Assembly (NCBI GenBank): GCA_028715225.1
Contig: JAQUSH010000042.1
Coordinates: forward strand, 1-5,813
Reading direction: 5' to 3'
Length of the DNA: 5,813 nucleotides
DNA from: Candidatus Aenigmatarchaeota archaeon
Lineage (GTDB): Archaea; Aenigmatarchaeota; Aenigmatarchaeia; Aenigmatarchaeales; Aenigmatarchaeaceae
Each line of letters starts with the position of its first letter. The first letter of the stretch is position 1. The notes under the pieces are model-generated. The model ran no database searches. It had not been told where the DNA came from and saw nothing but the letters and a program-made list of their open reading frames with translations. This document shows positions 5,429 to 5,813 of this stretch, in pieces. The translations under genes and the position numbers were made by a program.

Positions 5429-5813
5429 TTTATCAACTCCAAAAACCTTTTGTTTATCATTCCCATGTTTTTCTCTGTATCAAAGTATTCTTTTGCTGTA
5501 TTTATATTCTTTTTCGATAACTCATCTGCAAGTTTTTTGTCTTTTAATATTTTTATGATATCTCTTGCCATTCCTTCATAATCATCAATTGGAACAGTGA
5601 AATTAGCCCAATCTCCGTTGCTTCCGGCATCCGTTGTTACTGCAGGACAGCCGCACGCCATAGCTTCCATCAGAACCATGCCGATTGCATCTTTTCTAGG
5701 AGCCTGAACGAAGACATCTGTTTTTCCGTATAGTGCAGGCATCTCTTTCTGGTCAATACCATTATAAAATATTATAGAACCCTGAACATTCAGTTCAGTA
5801 GCTAGTTTCTTAA
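5422..5813 (-). CDS. Glycosyltransferase, GT4-like (C-terminal part; start lies outside the window)
   Basis: The frame is open from the right window edge to the TAA at 5422-5424, giving 130 complete codons. An internal ATG at 5742 is not the start, because conserved sequence continues upstream (SIIFYNGIDQKEMPALY). This is the C-terminal nucleotide-sugar-binding domain of a GT-B fold enzyme: the 'F-x-G' strand and 'lY..aDvFv.PS' region (MPALYGKTDVFVQAP), then DAIGMVLMEAMACGCPAV, the family's E-x7-E donor-binding motif with Asp in the first position. A GSNGDW loop and a helical tail with DYEGMARDIIKILKD and a final LELIKC follow. It would add a sugar from a nucleotide donor to a growing lipid-linked glycan at the cytoplasmic membrane face. 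Donor and acceptor cannot be inferred. It is the most upstream visible gene of the minus-strand operon and overlaps the dehydratase by 7 nt. Confidence 0.88.
   Translation of the reverse strand, partial: KKLATELNVQGSIIFYNGIDQKEMPALYGKTDVFVQAPRKDAIGMVLMEAMACGCPAVTTDAGSNGDWANFTVPIDDYEGMARDIIKILKDKKLADELSKKNINTAKEYFDTEKNMGMINKRFLELIKC
5437..5440 (-). promoter_or_regulatory. Ribosome binding site of the dehydratase gene
   Basis: GGAG on the minus strand, 8 nt before the ATG at 5426-5428 and within the last codons of the upstream glycosyltransferase gene. Good spacing supports this start and coupled translation of the two genes. Confidence 0.55.

Noticed and set aside
5331..5558. Plus-strand hydrophobic open frame spanning the dehydratase start and glycosyltransferase end
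   Set aside because: It is antisense to two supported genes across their overlap. The hydrophobicity comes from reading lysine- and glutamate-rich codons backwards.

Overview
The window looks like part of a surface-glycan (capsule, exopolysaccharide or S-layer glycan) gene cluster from an AT-rich archaeon. The archaeal reading rests on promoter structure. TTTATATA-type TATA boxes lie in the only real intergenic gap, and one of them sits about 26 bp from the flippase ATG with no ribosome binding site, as expected for a leaderless archaeal transcript. ATA and AGA codons are frequent, which fits but does not prove it. An uncultivated lineage such as DPANN is possible; the sequence shown does not settle the phylum.

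Layout. (1) Positions 1-617, minus strand: the N-terminal half of a radical SAM enzyme, stopped by an in-frame TAA at 93-95. The same frame stays open and family-like beyond the stop to the window edge. (2) Positions 618-723: a short divergent promoter region with a TATA box for each side. (3) Positions 724-2235, plus strand: a Wzx/MOP-type polysaccharide flippase. (4) Positions 2218-5813, minus strand: a tight four-gene run, read from the right edge leftwards. It holds a family 4-like glycosyltransferase (5' part outside the window), a soluble FlaA1/CapD-type UDP-HexNAc 4,6-dehydratase, a polysaccharide pyruvyl transferase and a ferredoxin-domain FrhB-like iron-sulfur flavoprotein. The junctions are a 7-nt overlap, a 14-nt gap and a 1-nt TGATG overlap, so one operon is likely. 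It converges on the flippase with an 18-bp 3' overlap of coding sequence.

How the genes may work together (inference). The dehydratase would make a 6-deoxy-4-keto amino-sugar nucleotide, the glycosyltransferase would add a sugar to a lipid-linked oligosaccharide, the pyruvyl transferase would add an acidic pyruvate ketal, and the flippase would move the lipid-linked glycan across the membrane. The FrhB-like protein and the radical SAM enzyme are redox proteins of unknown target that often travel with such clusters.

The strongest anomaly is the nonsense codon in the radical SAM gene. The most open functional question is what the FrhB-like protein does beside a pyruvyl transferase. I see no RNA gene, CRISPR array, mobile element or wholly new system.
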